A DNA stretch of 64,000 nt, from the NCBI RefSeq assembly GCF_018143015.1, contig NC_054742.1, positions 14,305,632 through 14,369,631 on the forward strand, read 5' to 3'. Source of the stretch: Lytechinus variegatus. Lineage: Eukaryota > Echinodermata > Echinoidea > Temnopleuroida > Toxopneustidae. The notes beneath the pieces were generated by a model, which worked only from the letters and a program-made list of their open reading frames with translations, had not been told where the DNA came from and ran no database searches. This document shows positions 21,701 to 34,299 of the stretch, piece by piece (the stretch's first letter is position 1; each line of letters starts with the position of its first letter). The position numbers were made by a program, and so were the translations under genes.

Positions 21701-24700
21701 ACAGAATATTAACAGATTTTGTTAATGCCAATTTCATTACAAAACCTGAGCCATGAAATATTAGCCAATAGAAAATAAAAAATAAACTAAGATTAGGAAA
21801 TTTGCAAGTATATTATGTATAGATGATAGCCCATTTTGGATATAACACTGACCCTACAGTGACTAGTGACTGGCAGGTGCACAAAATTGTAACGTTAATA
21901 GATTATGTGTGTATGTGTCCCATTGCTACTTTTGTCATGAACTGAAACCTTAGCATTATGTGAAAATAATAAATATGAGCAATATTAATTTAAGTGAATA
22001 TTTGGTCTCAAGCTCAGCAAATTTCAAACAATTGCTAAACTTTTTAACCACTGGTATGGGTATAATGAGTTTGGTTGTCATTTTTGTCTCACCTGCATAG
22101 CAGAGTGAGACTTTTGATGGCGGCGGCGTCAACATCAAATCTTAACCGAAGGTCAAGTTTTTTAAATGAAAGCATAAGTTAGAAAGTATATGGACCTAGT
22201 ACATGAAACTAGGCCATGAGGGTAATCAAATATTACTGAACATCCTGCCTGAGTTTATACTCACATGACCAAGGTCAAAGGTCATTTATGGTCAAGGAAC
22301 TTTGGCCAAGTTTTTTTTTTTGTTGAATTACCATCGTAATTCTGAAATTATATTGGTCTAGTTCATAGAATTTGGATGTAAGAGTAATCAAGTATCACTG
22401 AACATCCTGTGTAAGTTTCAGGTCACATGACCAAGGTCGTAGGTAATTAAGGTCATTGAACTTTGGCCATGTTGGAGGTAATTATAAAATTGCTGTCATA
22501 ACTTTCAAAGTTATTAGGTCACATGATCAAGGTCAAATGTCATTTAGGGTCAATGAACGTTGTATTGTATCATTCTATGAATATCGTTTTTTTGTGAATA
22601 ATTTTTTTATAGTAGTTTTCAAAGTCAGCACTGAATTAACTAATGCAGGTGAGACTGCAAGAGGCGCTCCACTTGTTTAATTTAAATTGTTTGTTTGTTC
22701 AAATTGCTGAGAGTTGATATAAAGCTACCTTTCCTAAACAGTGAAGGTATTTCAAAAAGACAATATGCTTTATGCTCTTATTGAACTTGTAGCCAGAAGC
22801 CCCAAGGTTGTTATGAAGCAGAGGAAGGTTTCATCCAGCAAGACCAATCTGAGGAGAGATATTGCTGTCTCCACCAAACTTACTCTGACATCTAGATATC
22901 CAAGTGGTAAATTATAATCCAGGGGCAGGAAGGGTGTGATAGAAACCTTATGCTATTATGTTATGAGTTTTAGATTGTAAAAGTGATCTTGGTATTTGTA
23001 TGATATCACAAAATAAATTAAGAGTTCAACAAGCAAGGCTAGTCTCAAGAGGGTTGACATCAGTTTTAAAACCAAACTCTTACCATGAAACAGATATGAA
23101 AAAAGGACCCATTCCACCTTTAAGCCTTATTTTTTTTTATTTTTTTTTTTTTGGGGGGGGGTCAATTCATCTGAAAAGAACAATAAAAAACAAAGGTTTG
23201 AAAATGCATAGAAATACATTGGAATTTAAAAAAAATATATATATAAGAAAATAATCAATATTTTGGCAAGTTTTTTGTAGATATTTGTTGGAAATGTAAA
23301 GATTGATACCCTTACCAAAAATTTGCATTCTACCAGCAATTTAAAGTGAGTTAAAGGCAAAAGCTTACACAAAAAGCAGAGTTTAGGGCAAATTTCCTTC
23401 GCTTATTTGCATAATTATTAATTAAAAAATGTAAACAATTTTTAAAGATTTAAGTATACAGTCTTGTAGTTTACAACCGGCTCTAGGCACATGCATTTTT
23501 TTGCAGTGATTGTGCAATCAGTGGCAGAGATGTGAAGGGGCGGTCAAATTGACCTCCCCCCAGTATATCCTAGTCTAATAGCCCAGTTAAAATAGGGTTA
23601 TAAAATACACATTGCACTCCTTGTCATATTTTTTATGCCTACACCTTGTGGCACTGGAGCATTGTGATCTTACAGAATGTAAAAAGGGCAAGCCATTGTG
23701 TGTCAACAACGGTCCAAATCCCCAATTCTTTGTTTGATCAGAATATTCTGGCACCTTTGCCTCCACCCACTGCAGTTGGATGCTCAGCTCAAGGCATTAT
23801 GCTTTTTTACCTGTTGTACATTTGTTGTTATTTGCTTTTGCGATAGGAAAAAAAATTCTTGACAGATAAACTATAAGCTTTGCCTATGTATACATGAGTC
23901 AAGGGTGTCTGTTAAACATTTTGAATAAATTCTATCTGCAGAAATGTATCCAGCATTAGCTCCTACAAAGCATTTCATTGGTCCAATTGTCTCTTGACAA
24001 TAGTGATTATCAATGAGTGAAACTTTGATTTTGTGACCAAGTTAAAACTTAGATTGTCTTTTCCCCTTTCTATCTTCAGGTCATATTTCTTCAAGTCAAT
24101 TAATTGGACGGCTCATAGGCCAACCTCATCCCCAGGATTACAATGCTTCATTACTTACTCAGGGTTCTCTCATCAGTACTCTTCATGCAGCTGAGTCTAA
24201 GAGCTGCCCAATACTCAGGAACAGTGAGGACAGTTCAAGCATCCCAGCAGCTAAATTGTAAGCTAACTGCTTTCCAGCTTTTTATATTCAATTTATTATC
24301 ATTACACAATGATACAATATTAGGAATGTGAATAGGGATGATAAATTCATACTTTATATGTATAACAAGGATTGTATGTTCAGTATCAAATGCTAATACA
24401 TATCACTATTTATCCATTCATAACATGGCTGGAATTGAAAGCTTATTCAACCAGTGTTCAGTTATAAAAATGCTCTGACTGATTGGATAAAAACGTAAAT
24501 AATAAATGTTATAATGCTGGGGAAAAATGGCTTGTCTCAAATAAGTTAAAGATAGCACTCTGGATTTCTATCAAATTGTAACAGAAAAAATGTTTTAGAG
24601 TATAGATATTTCATTAGCATGTTGTCAGTTGTATTATATTTCTTTTGACATTGCAGATTACAGACTGGAGAAGGAAACGGTACATCTTCAAAACCAAACA

Positions 24701-27700
24701 AGAATCATGAATCTGCTATAAGAGCATTATCTTCAATCTTGAACTTATCTTCCTCATCTACCAATAATTGTGCTAACAAACCTACCTCTTCCAAAATGGA
24801 AGATTCTGAACAAGAGCAGATTGAGATCTTCAATGTGAACCATTCCAATGCAATATTAGGGGTGCTTCCTCTTCTGGAGGACCAGCTTACAGAATACATA
24901 GACTTGATGCATTTAATGAGCGTTTGCTCCTCAAGTTTGACATCTACCTGTCCCAGCAGCAGTGGAGAGGGAGCTGGGCGATGCTTGAATAGTTCTTTTG
25001 ATACTGTTGCTAAAGATGAACAGCTACAGTTTGAGATGAAAGAATCGCAAGCAGTAAATGCTTTACATACCTTGCACTGTTTAGTGAGCTACAGTCAAAT
25101 TGCAGCTTCTCATGTCATCCACGGTAGTGGAGAAAGTGGTGATCTCTCAATAATGGAAATAGACCCCTCAGCACCTCTTATTGATGTGAGTTTTTGTCTC
25201 ACCTGCGAAGCAGAGTGAGACTATAGGCGCCGCTTTTCCGACGGCGGCGGCGGCGTCAGCATCAAATCTTAACCTGAGGTTAAGTTTTTGAAATGACATC
25301 ATAACTTAGAAAGTATATGGACCTAGTTCATGAAACTTGGCCATAAGGTTAATCAAGTATTACTGAACATCCTATTAGAGTTTCATGTCACATGACCAAG
25401 GTCAAAGGTCATTTAGGGTCAATGAACTTAGACCATGTTGGAGGAATCAACATCGAAATCTTAACCTGAGGTTAAGTTTTTGAAATGTCATCATAACTTA
25501 GAAAATATATAGACCTAGTTCATGAAACTTGGACATAAGGTTAATCAAGTATCACTGAACATCCTGCATGAGTTTTACGTCACATGACCAAGGTCAAAGG
25601 TCATTTAGGGTCAATGAACTTTGGCCGAATTGGGGATATCTGTTGAATTCCCATCATAACTTTGAAAGTTTATGGATCTGATTCATGAAACTTGGACATA
25701 ATAGTAATCAAGCATCACTGAATATTTTGTGCAAATTTCAGGTCTCATGATTAAGGTCATTTAGGGTCAATGAACTTTGGCCGAATCGGGGGTATCTGTT
25801 GAATTACCATCATAACTTTGAAAGTTTATTAGTCTAGTTCAATAAACTTGGACATATGAGTAATCAAATATCACTGAACATCCTGTGCGCGTTTCAGGTC
25901 ACATGACCAAGGTCAAAGGTCAATGAACTTTGGCCGAATTGGGTGTATCTGTTGAATTACCATCATAACTTTGAAAGTTTATGGATCTGATTCATGAAAC
26001 TTGTACATAAGAGTAATCAAGTATCACTGAACATCCTGTGCGAGTTTCAGGTCACATGATCAAGGTCAAAGGTCATGTAAGGTCAATGAACTTTGGCTAT
26101 GTTGGGGTTTTTTGTTGAATAACCATCATATCTCTGTAAGTTTATTGGTCTCGTTCATAAAAAGTGGACATAAGAGTAACCATGTATCACTGAACATCTT
26201 GTGTGAGTTAGAGTAGTATTCAAAGTCAGCACTGCTGCTATATTGAACCGCGTGATGCAGGTGAGACGGCCAGAGGCATTCCACTTGTTTATATTATGCA
26301 CCAAAATTAAAATTATATGTGGACTGATACACTTAAAATTTGAAGGAAATCAATTCACTCTCAACATCTTGCTTAGGATGATCCCTTTGTAATTGTAAAA
26401 TTTATTTTTTAAACTTTCTGCTGAGATTGTTTTTTTAGAACACCTTTTGCCCCTCTGGTTTTAATTCCATTATTTTTTTATGTAAAATACTTAAATTGGT
26501 TCTTTGTTTTATCATTTTGTATTTAAAGCTGCTGTCAATCTTTGAAATTTATGAATATTTCTTACATGGGAAAGTAGGTTCCTTTTCCATTGAAATTGAA
26601 AAACTCAATTTTTCTCTTATAGCCCACACAAGCCCCTGGGCGATCAATATCCCAGCAACAGATGTCCTGTCCTGCTAACATACCATCTGCATCGTATAAC
26701 CTTCCAAGATGTCAGATCTTGATGAGACTGATAAAGATTATTAGCATACAGCCTTCAGAAGGACAGGGACCTTTGGTGCTAGATACTGCTATCAGAATAC
26801 TCTCAGAACTTACTAGAAGATTGCCTACAGAAGATGCTTTCAGGTATAATGTCTTGATAATGATGTAGCGGAATACTATTTGCTCATGGGAGGGAGGGCA
26901 GGCTGGGTGGGGCAGAGGGCAGGGAAACAGTACTTTGTATTTAGTGAATAAGGGCATGAAATTGTTTATTTAAGGTATGAAAATGTGTGATGTACCTATC
27001 TCACTCTTAACCCTTATAAGACGGGGGGGGGGGGGGGGCTGTATCAGCCTCCCTTAACATATTCTCGATAAAAGGTTTTTTACCACGTCAGTCACTGACT
27101 TTTTATACGCCCGTCTAGATGGGACGTATTATGGTATCACGTTCGGTGTCTGTCCATCCGTTAACTTTTTCTTGTAAATGCGATAACTTCAGATAAACTT
27201 AAACTAATCTGATATAATTTTGTATACATGATACTAGCATGGACCCCAGGAACCCAACCGGGCCAAAAAAAATTTGGCGGCCAGATTCTCTATTTTGGTT
27301 GCTCTGGGCCACCAGGCCACAGCTAATGTCGAGTTTGCTTATTTCTGTATATGTGTGTTTTTTCTGCAGGTTATCTGAACTATTGCAATCAGATTTCCTC
27401 CATCCACTGTTAACGTGTGACTATCCTAACACTCTCTGTGCTGTGCTTACAATACTCTCATCACTTGCCTCCAAATCTTGGAACCTTGCCCAGAAACTGT
27501 GTACACATTCAGGTATGCCATTTTCTAATCGTTCTTGAAATGTAAAAAAAAAATTTTGTAACTAGTGAATGAAATAAATTTAGTAATGATGATGTGTTGG
27601 TAATTTGCCAATTTTATTTAATTGATTTTGGATTAAAACATGATTCTCTTTCCACTTTGTTTCTCAGACACTTGTTTCCTGCTTCAAGTATATCAGTGTG

Positions 27701-30700
27701 CTAGTTGTGGACTGAACAAATGTAATACTGTAGACAGGATTCAAATAGTTGGCAAGGTACAGTTATATATAAATCTTAAATATATTCTCAAGGCAATAAA
27801 GTTAGTAGATGGTACCACTCCAGTCATACAGCATGAACTTACTTACAATTTTCCCCATTAATGTGCTGTTGTATCTTACTTTTTATACGCCAGTCCCAGA
27901 TGGGACGTATTATGGTATCACGCTTGGTGTCCGTCCGTCTGTCCGTCCGTTAACTTTTCCTTGTAAACGTGATAACTTCAGTTTTACTTAACCTAGACTC
28001 ATATAATTTGGTGTGTATGATACTAGCATGGATCCAAGGAAACCTATGGATTATGAGGTCAAAAGGTAAAGGTCATAGTGACATATTTTCATCTTACCCT
28101 TCTGTAGTCCTTGTAAACACGATAACTTAAGTTAAACTTAACCCAGGCTCATGTAATTTGGTGTGTATGATATTAGCATGAATCCCAGGAGGCCTTTTGA
28201 TTTTGGGGTCAAGGTCAGAGTGACATGTTTTCATCTTACCATTCTGCAGTCCTTGTAAACACAATAACTTCAGTTTAAATTAACCTCGGCTCATATAATT
28301 TGGTGTGTATGATACAAGCATAAATCCCAGAATTCTTTTGATTTTGAGGTCACAAGATCAAAGGTGAAGTCGCTACCTTCCACTTTTCTTGCTTGACCAA
28401 TAACTCCTTTTTCTGCGTTACAGATGGGCGTATTATATGCTCGCCTTCGCGACTCTCTTTTGTTCTTTGTAGAGCACCCGTCCACTTACAACTTTGTTCA
28501 GTTATTTTTATCGTACATGGTCATGCATTTATCAGTGAATTCAAATTTCTGCTTACACTCCATGATCTCCTATTTACGTTCCTATCTCCATACTGTTTGA
28601 GAGATCAGCGTCATACGTGCCTCGCTTCTTAGCTGGTCTCTCTTTTCATTTCTTTGCCTTTTTTTATGCCCCCGCAGACGAAGTCCAGAGGGGGCATTAA
28701 ACGTTGCCCCTGTCCGTCTGTCCACCCCGTTGGTTTCCGCGCAACAACTCTAAAAATATTTGATGGATTTTAAATATTTTGGGTGTATAGGTAGATGACA
28801 CCAAAATACAGGATAAGTTCGAATTCGGAGTCCGCAGGTGAAAGGTCACAGCTCATTAAATCTGCGAGTTGGTTCAAAGTTCTAAATTTGTTAATTATAT
28901 ATATATATACATGTATGCATTTTGGTTTCTGCACGATATCTAATTCAATCATATTGAATGAACTGATCTGATCGCGTTAAGCGGGGGCATCTGTGTCCTT
29001 TGGACACGTCAAATTTCTAGTTAAAGCATACATACATGTACAATATTCATGCTCTTTAAAAAGGTTTGATTTATCTATGGTGTTTGTTTATTACCTATTT
29101 TCAAGTGTAAGCTCTTTTTTATGATTGATTCGTATTGATTTTGTATTTATGTTTTTCTCATTTGTATTGTGAAAAAATGGATATAGAAATGAAATAAATC
29201 AATGAACTGAATTAAATTGAATCAATACTTTTAATCAAGCCCTAGCAAGTCTATTAGTCTTTTGAATTCATTTTCAGCACTGGATTTAGATGTTGAATAT
29301 CATAAAACAGAATGACAAAACGCCACCTTATGCTTCTGTTTTTAATTTCTTGCCTATTTTAATCTGTTGAAGTATTGTGTGCCAAAATTTACATGCAATA
29401 TTCAAAATGAACTTTGATGTGTATCTTACCTTATTTATTTTAAACACAAAAATTTACAGCATGCAGAAATGACTTGAAAGCAGATAATATTCTTGTGTAT
29501 CAGTCTGTTTCTGTTTCAACTTATTTCAAAGACCAAATGGCCACATTAGAATTAGCATTTTAATCTTAGAATCAAAATAGATATCACTTTTGTCATTTAA
29601 ATGAACAGTTGTAAGGTCAGAATAGGCACTAATCTTCACAACCATAATCCACTAGATAAGACTTGCAGATGTCTGCCTTTATATCATCCCATACTATGTA
29701 AATTGTTATTTGTATTTGTTTCTCCCATTCATTTAGATCATTGATCTTCTGACATGTATAACATCTGTGCATGAGGATGGAGCAGCTTTTTTACTTGATA
29801 CTGATTGTCAGTGTAGTGAAGAGGTAACATTTTCTAGATTTTCATCCCTGGCCCCATTGAATAAATATTGCTTCTATGATAAATTTGCCATCAATTGTCT
29901 CGCCTGCATAGCAGAGTGAGACTATATGCACCGCTTTTCAGATGGCGGCGTCGGCTTTAACATCAAATCTTAACCTAAGGTTAAGTTTTTGAAATGTCAT
30001 CAAAACCTAGAATATGCACCTAGTTTATGAAACTTGAACGTTAGGGTTATCAAGTGTTAGTGAACATCCTGCCTGAGTGTGAGGTCACATGACCAAGGTC
30101 ATTGGTCATTCAGGGTCAGTGAACTTAGACCCTGTTGGGGGAAATGAACATCAAAATCTCAACCAAATGTTAAGTTTTTGAAATATCATCATAACTTAGA
30201 AAGTATATGGACCTAGTTCATAAAACTTGGACATATTTGTTGATTTCTATCATAACTTTGAAAGTTTATAGATCTGGTTCTTGAAACTGGGACATACGTG
30301 TAAACAAGTATCACTGCACATCTTTTGTGAGTTTCAGGTCACATGACCAAGGTCATTGAACTTTGGCCTTGTTAGGGGTATTTGTAGAATTGCCTTCATA
30401 ACTTTGAAAGTCTATGAATCTAGTTCATGAAATGTGGATATAAGTGCAGTCAAGCATCACTGATACTCATGCACAAGTCTTCGGTCACATGATCATGGTC
30501 AAATGTCATTTAGGGTTGATAAACATAGTATTTTATTTTCATATGGATTATGTTTTTTTGTTGAATAATTATTCCGTAGTCTTTTTCATGCATGCCTCAA
30601 CCAAACAATCTCAATTTTTTTTTTACAGAAACTGGTTAATGGGTGTAGAAAACCACCGGTGAAATTATGTCAAAAGTATCTCAAAATCATTTCGCTCAAA

Positions 30701-33067
30701 AAATACAATATTTCAATTAAGGGGAGACTTCCTTTTGTGTTGAGTATTGTTGGTTTGTTTAATGGTGTAGTGGGGTGCCCAGGCCCTCAGTTATTTAAGA
30801 TTGATGCAAAAGTTTTGATTTCTGCACCAAATTGTAGGTAAGGGTCTGTAGAAAAATCAGTTATCATCGATCATCTGGTACAAAGTGCAATCACATGGTC
30901 AGGGGCAAAGGTTATTTGAGGTCAGCAAGCATGTTTTATTATTATTACCATGACAATTTTTTTATCATTATTATTTTTACAAGAAAGAAAAAAGTCCTTT
31001 TATGTTGATTTGCATTATGTTTTTGTTTGGCAGGTTGTCTCTTCTATGGTAATCATGTTATCAAGAGAGTTCAGATATATTGACCCAGACTGTGATCTTC
31101 AAAGTCATAGGTAGGTCTCTCTCTCCCTCTTATTACCACACAGGATGGTTACATCAATAGACCCAAGGTCCAACAAAAATCCCTCTCAGTTAAGATAATA
31201 TCTTTTGATAATGTGTGTTTGCATTTCTTGACATGGTTTAGGTCTTGGTATGCTGGAAAGTATTGTAAATCAATTCTGCATAATATGCCCAATGATATGA
31301 TTATATCATCACAGATAGATACAATTAAGTATTTTTCACAATTCTTATTTCATTCTGGTGGTAAGATTGTAAAATAGTCCAATAGTTTCTGTTTCTGCCT
31401 TCTTTTTCTTCCAAACTGCCTTGATAAACTCCTGAAATGATAAGCATTTGAGTTGAAACCTGAATCCTAATATCCTGTGAAAAGTATTGATTTGTATCAA
31501 TCACTGTTTATTTAAGTACATGGTCCACATTTTAAGTACATGATATTTTTCATTGCCAGGTTTTTTTGGCTGCTTGTCAACAATGTAGCATCATAAATGT
31601 GACATCAGTCTTGGGCAGTTTGCTCTTTGCCTCCGGAATGTGGGATGCCAAACAAAGGATGATGATGATGATGGTGGTGGTGGTGGTGGTGGTGATGATG
31701 ATGATGATGATGATAAAGATTTGTATAGCGCACATATCTGTCGACACTCAAGGCGCACAATTAACTACTTATACAATACAGAAAATGAAATTGATAATAC
31801 TAAATTGACGAGAAATAAATACACAATCAGTTTAAGTTGGTATTCGAAATAACAAGTAGGCCTAATTCCACAACAATTAAGGGAATGCTTCCTTTATGAG
31901 GTTAGTCTTCAATTTGTTGTGGAATATCTCTCTCGACTGGCAAGACTTAATGTCCGATGGGAGTGAATTCCACGATCAGGGACCAGCAACAGAAAAAAAA
32001 GATCTGTTACCCCATGACCTCTTCACGCTAACTTGTTGGAACTGGTTAATATTCCCTGAACGAAGACTGGGCTACATGATCTCTTCACCTCTAGAAGATC
32101 TTATAGGTAAACTGGTGTCTGGTTGGTTTTAAGTTGAAAGACCAAGGAAAGAACTTTGTAGTCTTTGCCTTTTAGGCATCCAGTGTAATTCCTTGAGAAT
32201 TGGAGTTATATGATCCTACAGCTCTGAATGATAATGATGATATGAGTATTTTTGTACTTTTTTTGAGAACAGTTTTCTGGTTATCATTGCAGAATGTTGA
32301 TAATCCGAAAGGGACTCCTTCCACTCCACTCTCTGTACATGGATAGTAATTTCACTGACCATCGACTGGAAGCAGAACAACAGTACAATCATCTCATTAC
32401 AGAAATGAACAGACTGTTATCAACCCTTGCAGCGATACATAGGCATGAAGGTAAGAAACATTCACTTTTGCTGGGAGAACATGTGGGGTTACATGTACAT
32501 ATCAAATGACCACTGTACATTCTGAGTGAAATAACAATAACAAAAAAATTCCTATGCACATAAACCTAGAGGAATGAAGACTGAAGCGAATAAGTGTTCC
32601 AATATTTGCCCTATCGAGAATTGCTAATGTCTTGATTTCTCTAAAGGTGTGTAGGGTTGTGAGTTTAATAGGTATATTTGGTTTGGAATAACGTGGGGAT
32701 GAGGATTATATGTAATTCTCATTCCATTTCAGGTTGGGTCTCTGTAAGGATTAGTATATTTTTCCATTGACTTTTACTTGGTAAATGTCTTGGGTTTCTT
32801 TGTGTGTATATCACTCTTTTGTGAGTATATATATATCATGATGACCCTCAAATTGCTTGTATTTAAAATGAATTCATTGGAGATTATGAATGTGTATATT
32901 GAATTAAGTATATTGTCTATGTGTGATATTAACAAGCATAAATTTACCCCCCCCCCATTCTCTTTCCTTTTTCGCTCTTATTAGTTGGGTTCCTCCAAGA
33001 CTTTGAAGGGTCAGATGAAGATGATTTGGATCAAGATAGTCAAGAGCAGCAAATGGATGTTAATTAA
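18756..33067 (+). CDS. ATRIP: ATR-interacting protein (ATRIP), 13 coding exons, complete
   Basis: Regulatory partner that brings ATR kinase to RPA-coated single-stranded DNA in the nucleus. Exons: 18756-19676, 20175-20345, 21264-21615, 22793-22906, 24080-24257, 24657-25185, 26623-26843, 27370-27512, 27668-27756, 29737-29823, 31034-31110, 32293-32450, 32985-33067. All phases agree and give 1040 residues (human about 790). Residues 51-81 (DPFKDFEDE, FTADDLEQID) match the acidic RPA70-binding motif. ESQAMSQ carries the two SQ sites equivalent to the human ATR targets. PKKKAR (36-41) looks like a nuclear signal. A coiled coil covers about 290-405, followed by PTRESF and TQGSLIS blocks and a helical-repeat C-terminal half. 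EGSDEDDL (1021-1028) matches the C-terminal PIKK-binding motif. The Ser/Pro-rich linker at 90-290 explains the extra length. The start has A at -3 and G at +4. Intron 1 must use a GC donor. Confidence 0.95.
20758..21017. repeat. Palindromic element in ATRIP intron 2
   Basis: CACAATCTTGAAAATTCA and GTAAGCTCTCG...CTGCAAGCTTT in the left half reappear inverted in the right half (ending AATTTTCATGATTGTGG). It is a foldback MITE of about 260 bp. The 81-residue minus-strand frame is a by-product. Confidence 0.7.
22086..22678 (+). repeat. GTCTCACCTGC repeat family, shortened copy, ATRIP intron 3
   Basis: Begins GTCTCACCTGCATAGCAGAG and ends GCAGGTGAGACTGCAAGAGG then CCACTTGTTT. The interior repeats a unit of about 165 bp with TCACTGAACATCCTG, GGTCACATGACCAAGGTC and CAATGAACTTTGGCC. 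Sense to the gene. AGGTCAAAGGTCA lies at 22272-22284. Confidence 0.85.
23110..23600. repeat. Diverged relative of the G-run element (34300-35046), ATRIP intron 4
   Basis: A G-run after T-run at 23140-23162, AACAATAAAAAACAAAGG, GAAATACAT, and a right part with GACCTCCCCCCAGTATATCC then AGCCCAGTTAAAATAGGGTT follow the same order as in the better copy at 34300-35046. Non-coding. Confidence 0.6.
25196..26290 (+). repeat. GTCTCACCTGC repeat family, long copy, ATRIP intron 6
   Basis: Starts five bases after the GTGAGT donor of ATRIP exon 6 and ends CCACTTGTTT at 26290. Left end: GTCTCACCTGCGAAGCAGAG, then a GC-rich CGGCGGCGGCGGCGTC block. The interior holds about six tandem units. AGGTCAAAGGTCA occurs at 25399, 25591, 25910 and 26063. 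The terminal inverted repeats GTCTCACCTGC/GCAGGTGAGAC include CAG-GTGAGA, a consensus splice donor. It is near-identical in layout to the inverted copy at 48493-49594. Confidence 0.88.
27006..27100. repeat. Fragment of the G-run element family, ATRIP intron 7
   Basis: AACCCTTATAAGACGGGGG with a G-run and GCTGTATCAGCCTCCC resembles the left end of the element at 34300-35046. It runs directly into the next repeat (ACTTTTTATACGCCCGTC). Confidence 0.55.
27101..28480 (+). repeat. TTTTTATACGCC repeat family, two copies around ATRIP exons 8 and 9
   Basis: A short copy (about 27101-27260) and a longer one (about 27880-28480) begin TTTTTATACGCC and continue GATGGGACGTATTATGGTAT and CCGTCCGTTAACTTTT. 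The long copy has three diverged internal units, each with CTTGTAAACACGATAACTT and AATTTGGTGTGTATGATA. It ends near GATGGGCGTATTATATGC, the terminal motif inverted. Exons 8 (27370-27512) and 9 (27668-27756) lie between the copies and are not part of the repeat. Confidence 0.75.
28664..29024 (+). repeat. Dispersed element with TGCCCCCGC / GCGGGGGCA ends, ATRIP intron 9
   Basis: TATGCCCCCGCAGACGAAG at 28673 is matched by the inverted AGCGGGGGCATC near 28990. The inside includes TCCGTCTGTCCACC and GCGCAACAACTCTAAAAA, a layout like that of the TTTTTATACGCC family. Non-coding. Confidence 0.65.
29897..30590 (+). repeat. GTCTCACCTGC repeat family, diverged copy, ATRIP intron 10
   Basis: Begins GTCTCGCCTGCATAGCAGAG and keeps three or four internal units (TCACATGACCAAGGTCATTG and similar). 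The 3' terminal GCAGGTGAGAC is not seen, so the copy is 3'-truncated. Sense to ATRIP. Its AGGTCA pairs have decayed more than in the long copy. Confidence 0.75.
31656..32220. repeat. GAT/GGT microsatellite followed by a dispersed repeat, ATRIP intron 11
   Basis: A GAT/GGT tandem tract (31660-31713) leads into GATTTGTATAGCGCACATAT and a segment with GAGTGAATTCCACGATCAGG. This resembles the non-coding repeats with a TATAGCGC motif common in marine invertebrates. The Asp/Gly- or Met/Val-run frames across the microsatellite and the 78-residue frame at 31896-32132 are not counted as genes. Confidence 0.6.
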
Positions 33068-33267
33068 TTAAAAACTATACAGAGTAGTTTCATGTTATTG
33101 TCGGATCAAATCATTTGATGGATAATATTCAAAGACTGCATTTGTAACATTAACTTGAAAGCTATTAAGTTGAACAAATTTGCAATTGAAAAACAACTTC
33201 ATTGGAACTAAATCAGAAACAAAATATGTTGCTGATCAAGAGAAAGAATGGTTCATGGTATTTAGGT

Positions 33268-33273
33268 AATAAA
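33268..33273 (+). terminator. Candidate ATRIP polyadenylation signal AATAAA
   Basis: First AATAAA after the ATRIP stop codon, 201 bases downstream. A second follows at 33439. Choice between them cannot be made from sequence alone. Confidence 0.45.
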
Positions 33274-34299
33274 ATGAAAGTGAAGATTCTCTTTAGCCCA
33301 TGTCTGTGGAGTTGAATGTAGGTATGTAAAAAAAACCCCTGTAGATCTGACTATTCAACCTAAACTATAGATCTAGAGCAGTGTACTTTTGCATTGTGCT
33401 GTGGAAGACATTGATGGGGAAAAAAGTTTGATTAAAAGAATAAAAATGTTATTGGAAAGTTACTTTTGGAGGTACCAAGTACACATTTGCTCTTCCAAAG
33501 GATGGCATTTCTCTGTCATACTTAACAATCATTCAGATTAAAATGGAATGGTTCAGATTTGATGTTATAATTGTCACAAAAGCAGAACATCCTTTTGTGG
33601 GAGTTTTTTTCTTTCCAAATGCCAACCAGTACGATTTTATTGTTTTTAAGTACTAAAAAACAAGTGAATTACACTGTAGTAAAATTGATTAGACACTCAA
33701 GATCTTGTAGTGCTTTAATATAATATAAGCCCTACAGTCAATGATCTACAATTGAATTGTACTAGGTTGGTAATAGGACTGGGGTTTTCATAATCATGTA
33801 TGTAAATTGTGTACAGTAGACAAAGGAAGATGGAAGACCTTTTTTAAAGATCCATTGTGTAGGTGATGTAGGCAATTTCTATTCAAGTTATACCCACTGT
33901 AAGATTTGAAGTATCACATTCATTGCACCATTTAATTTTTTCCCCTCAAATTGCTTTTGCCATTTCTTTCAAATATGTATTATGTATGAAGCAGCAAACT
34001 AATCATTGCAGCAAGTTATTAGCATATTACAACTGTATCATATTAATCTCCTAGTACACTGTAAAGCACCTATTCACTTGACATCATTCTGTCTTTGTTT
34101 AAAAAAAAGTACTAAGAGGGTAAGAGCATACCTTGACTGTTGATGAGATAGCATGTGTTATTACTGTTCAGAAAAAATGTTTCTTTCTTTTTGTTTGTTT
34201 ATCCAGCACAAGTATTCATTCATTAGTCTTTGATTTGTAATGATTTTGTATTTTGCATGAGTCATGCTATGGGATCAAATCCCTGCACCAAACTAATCC

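Noticed and set aside
24705-24899. Minus-strand frame over ATRIP exon 6, and the minus frame 18788-19207 over exon 1
   Set aside because: Antisense shadows of well-supported ATRIP coding exons.
31566-31852. Met/Val-run and Asp/Gly-run proteins
   Set aside because: Both come from the GAT/GGT microsatellite read in different frames.
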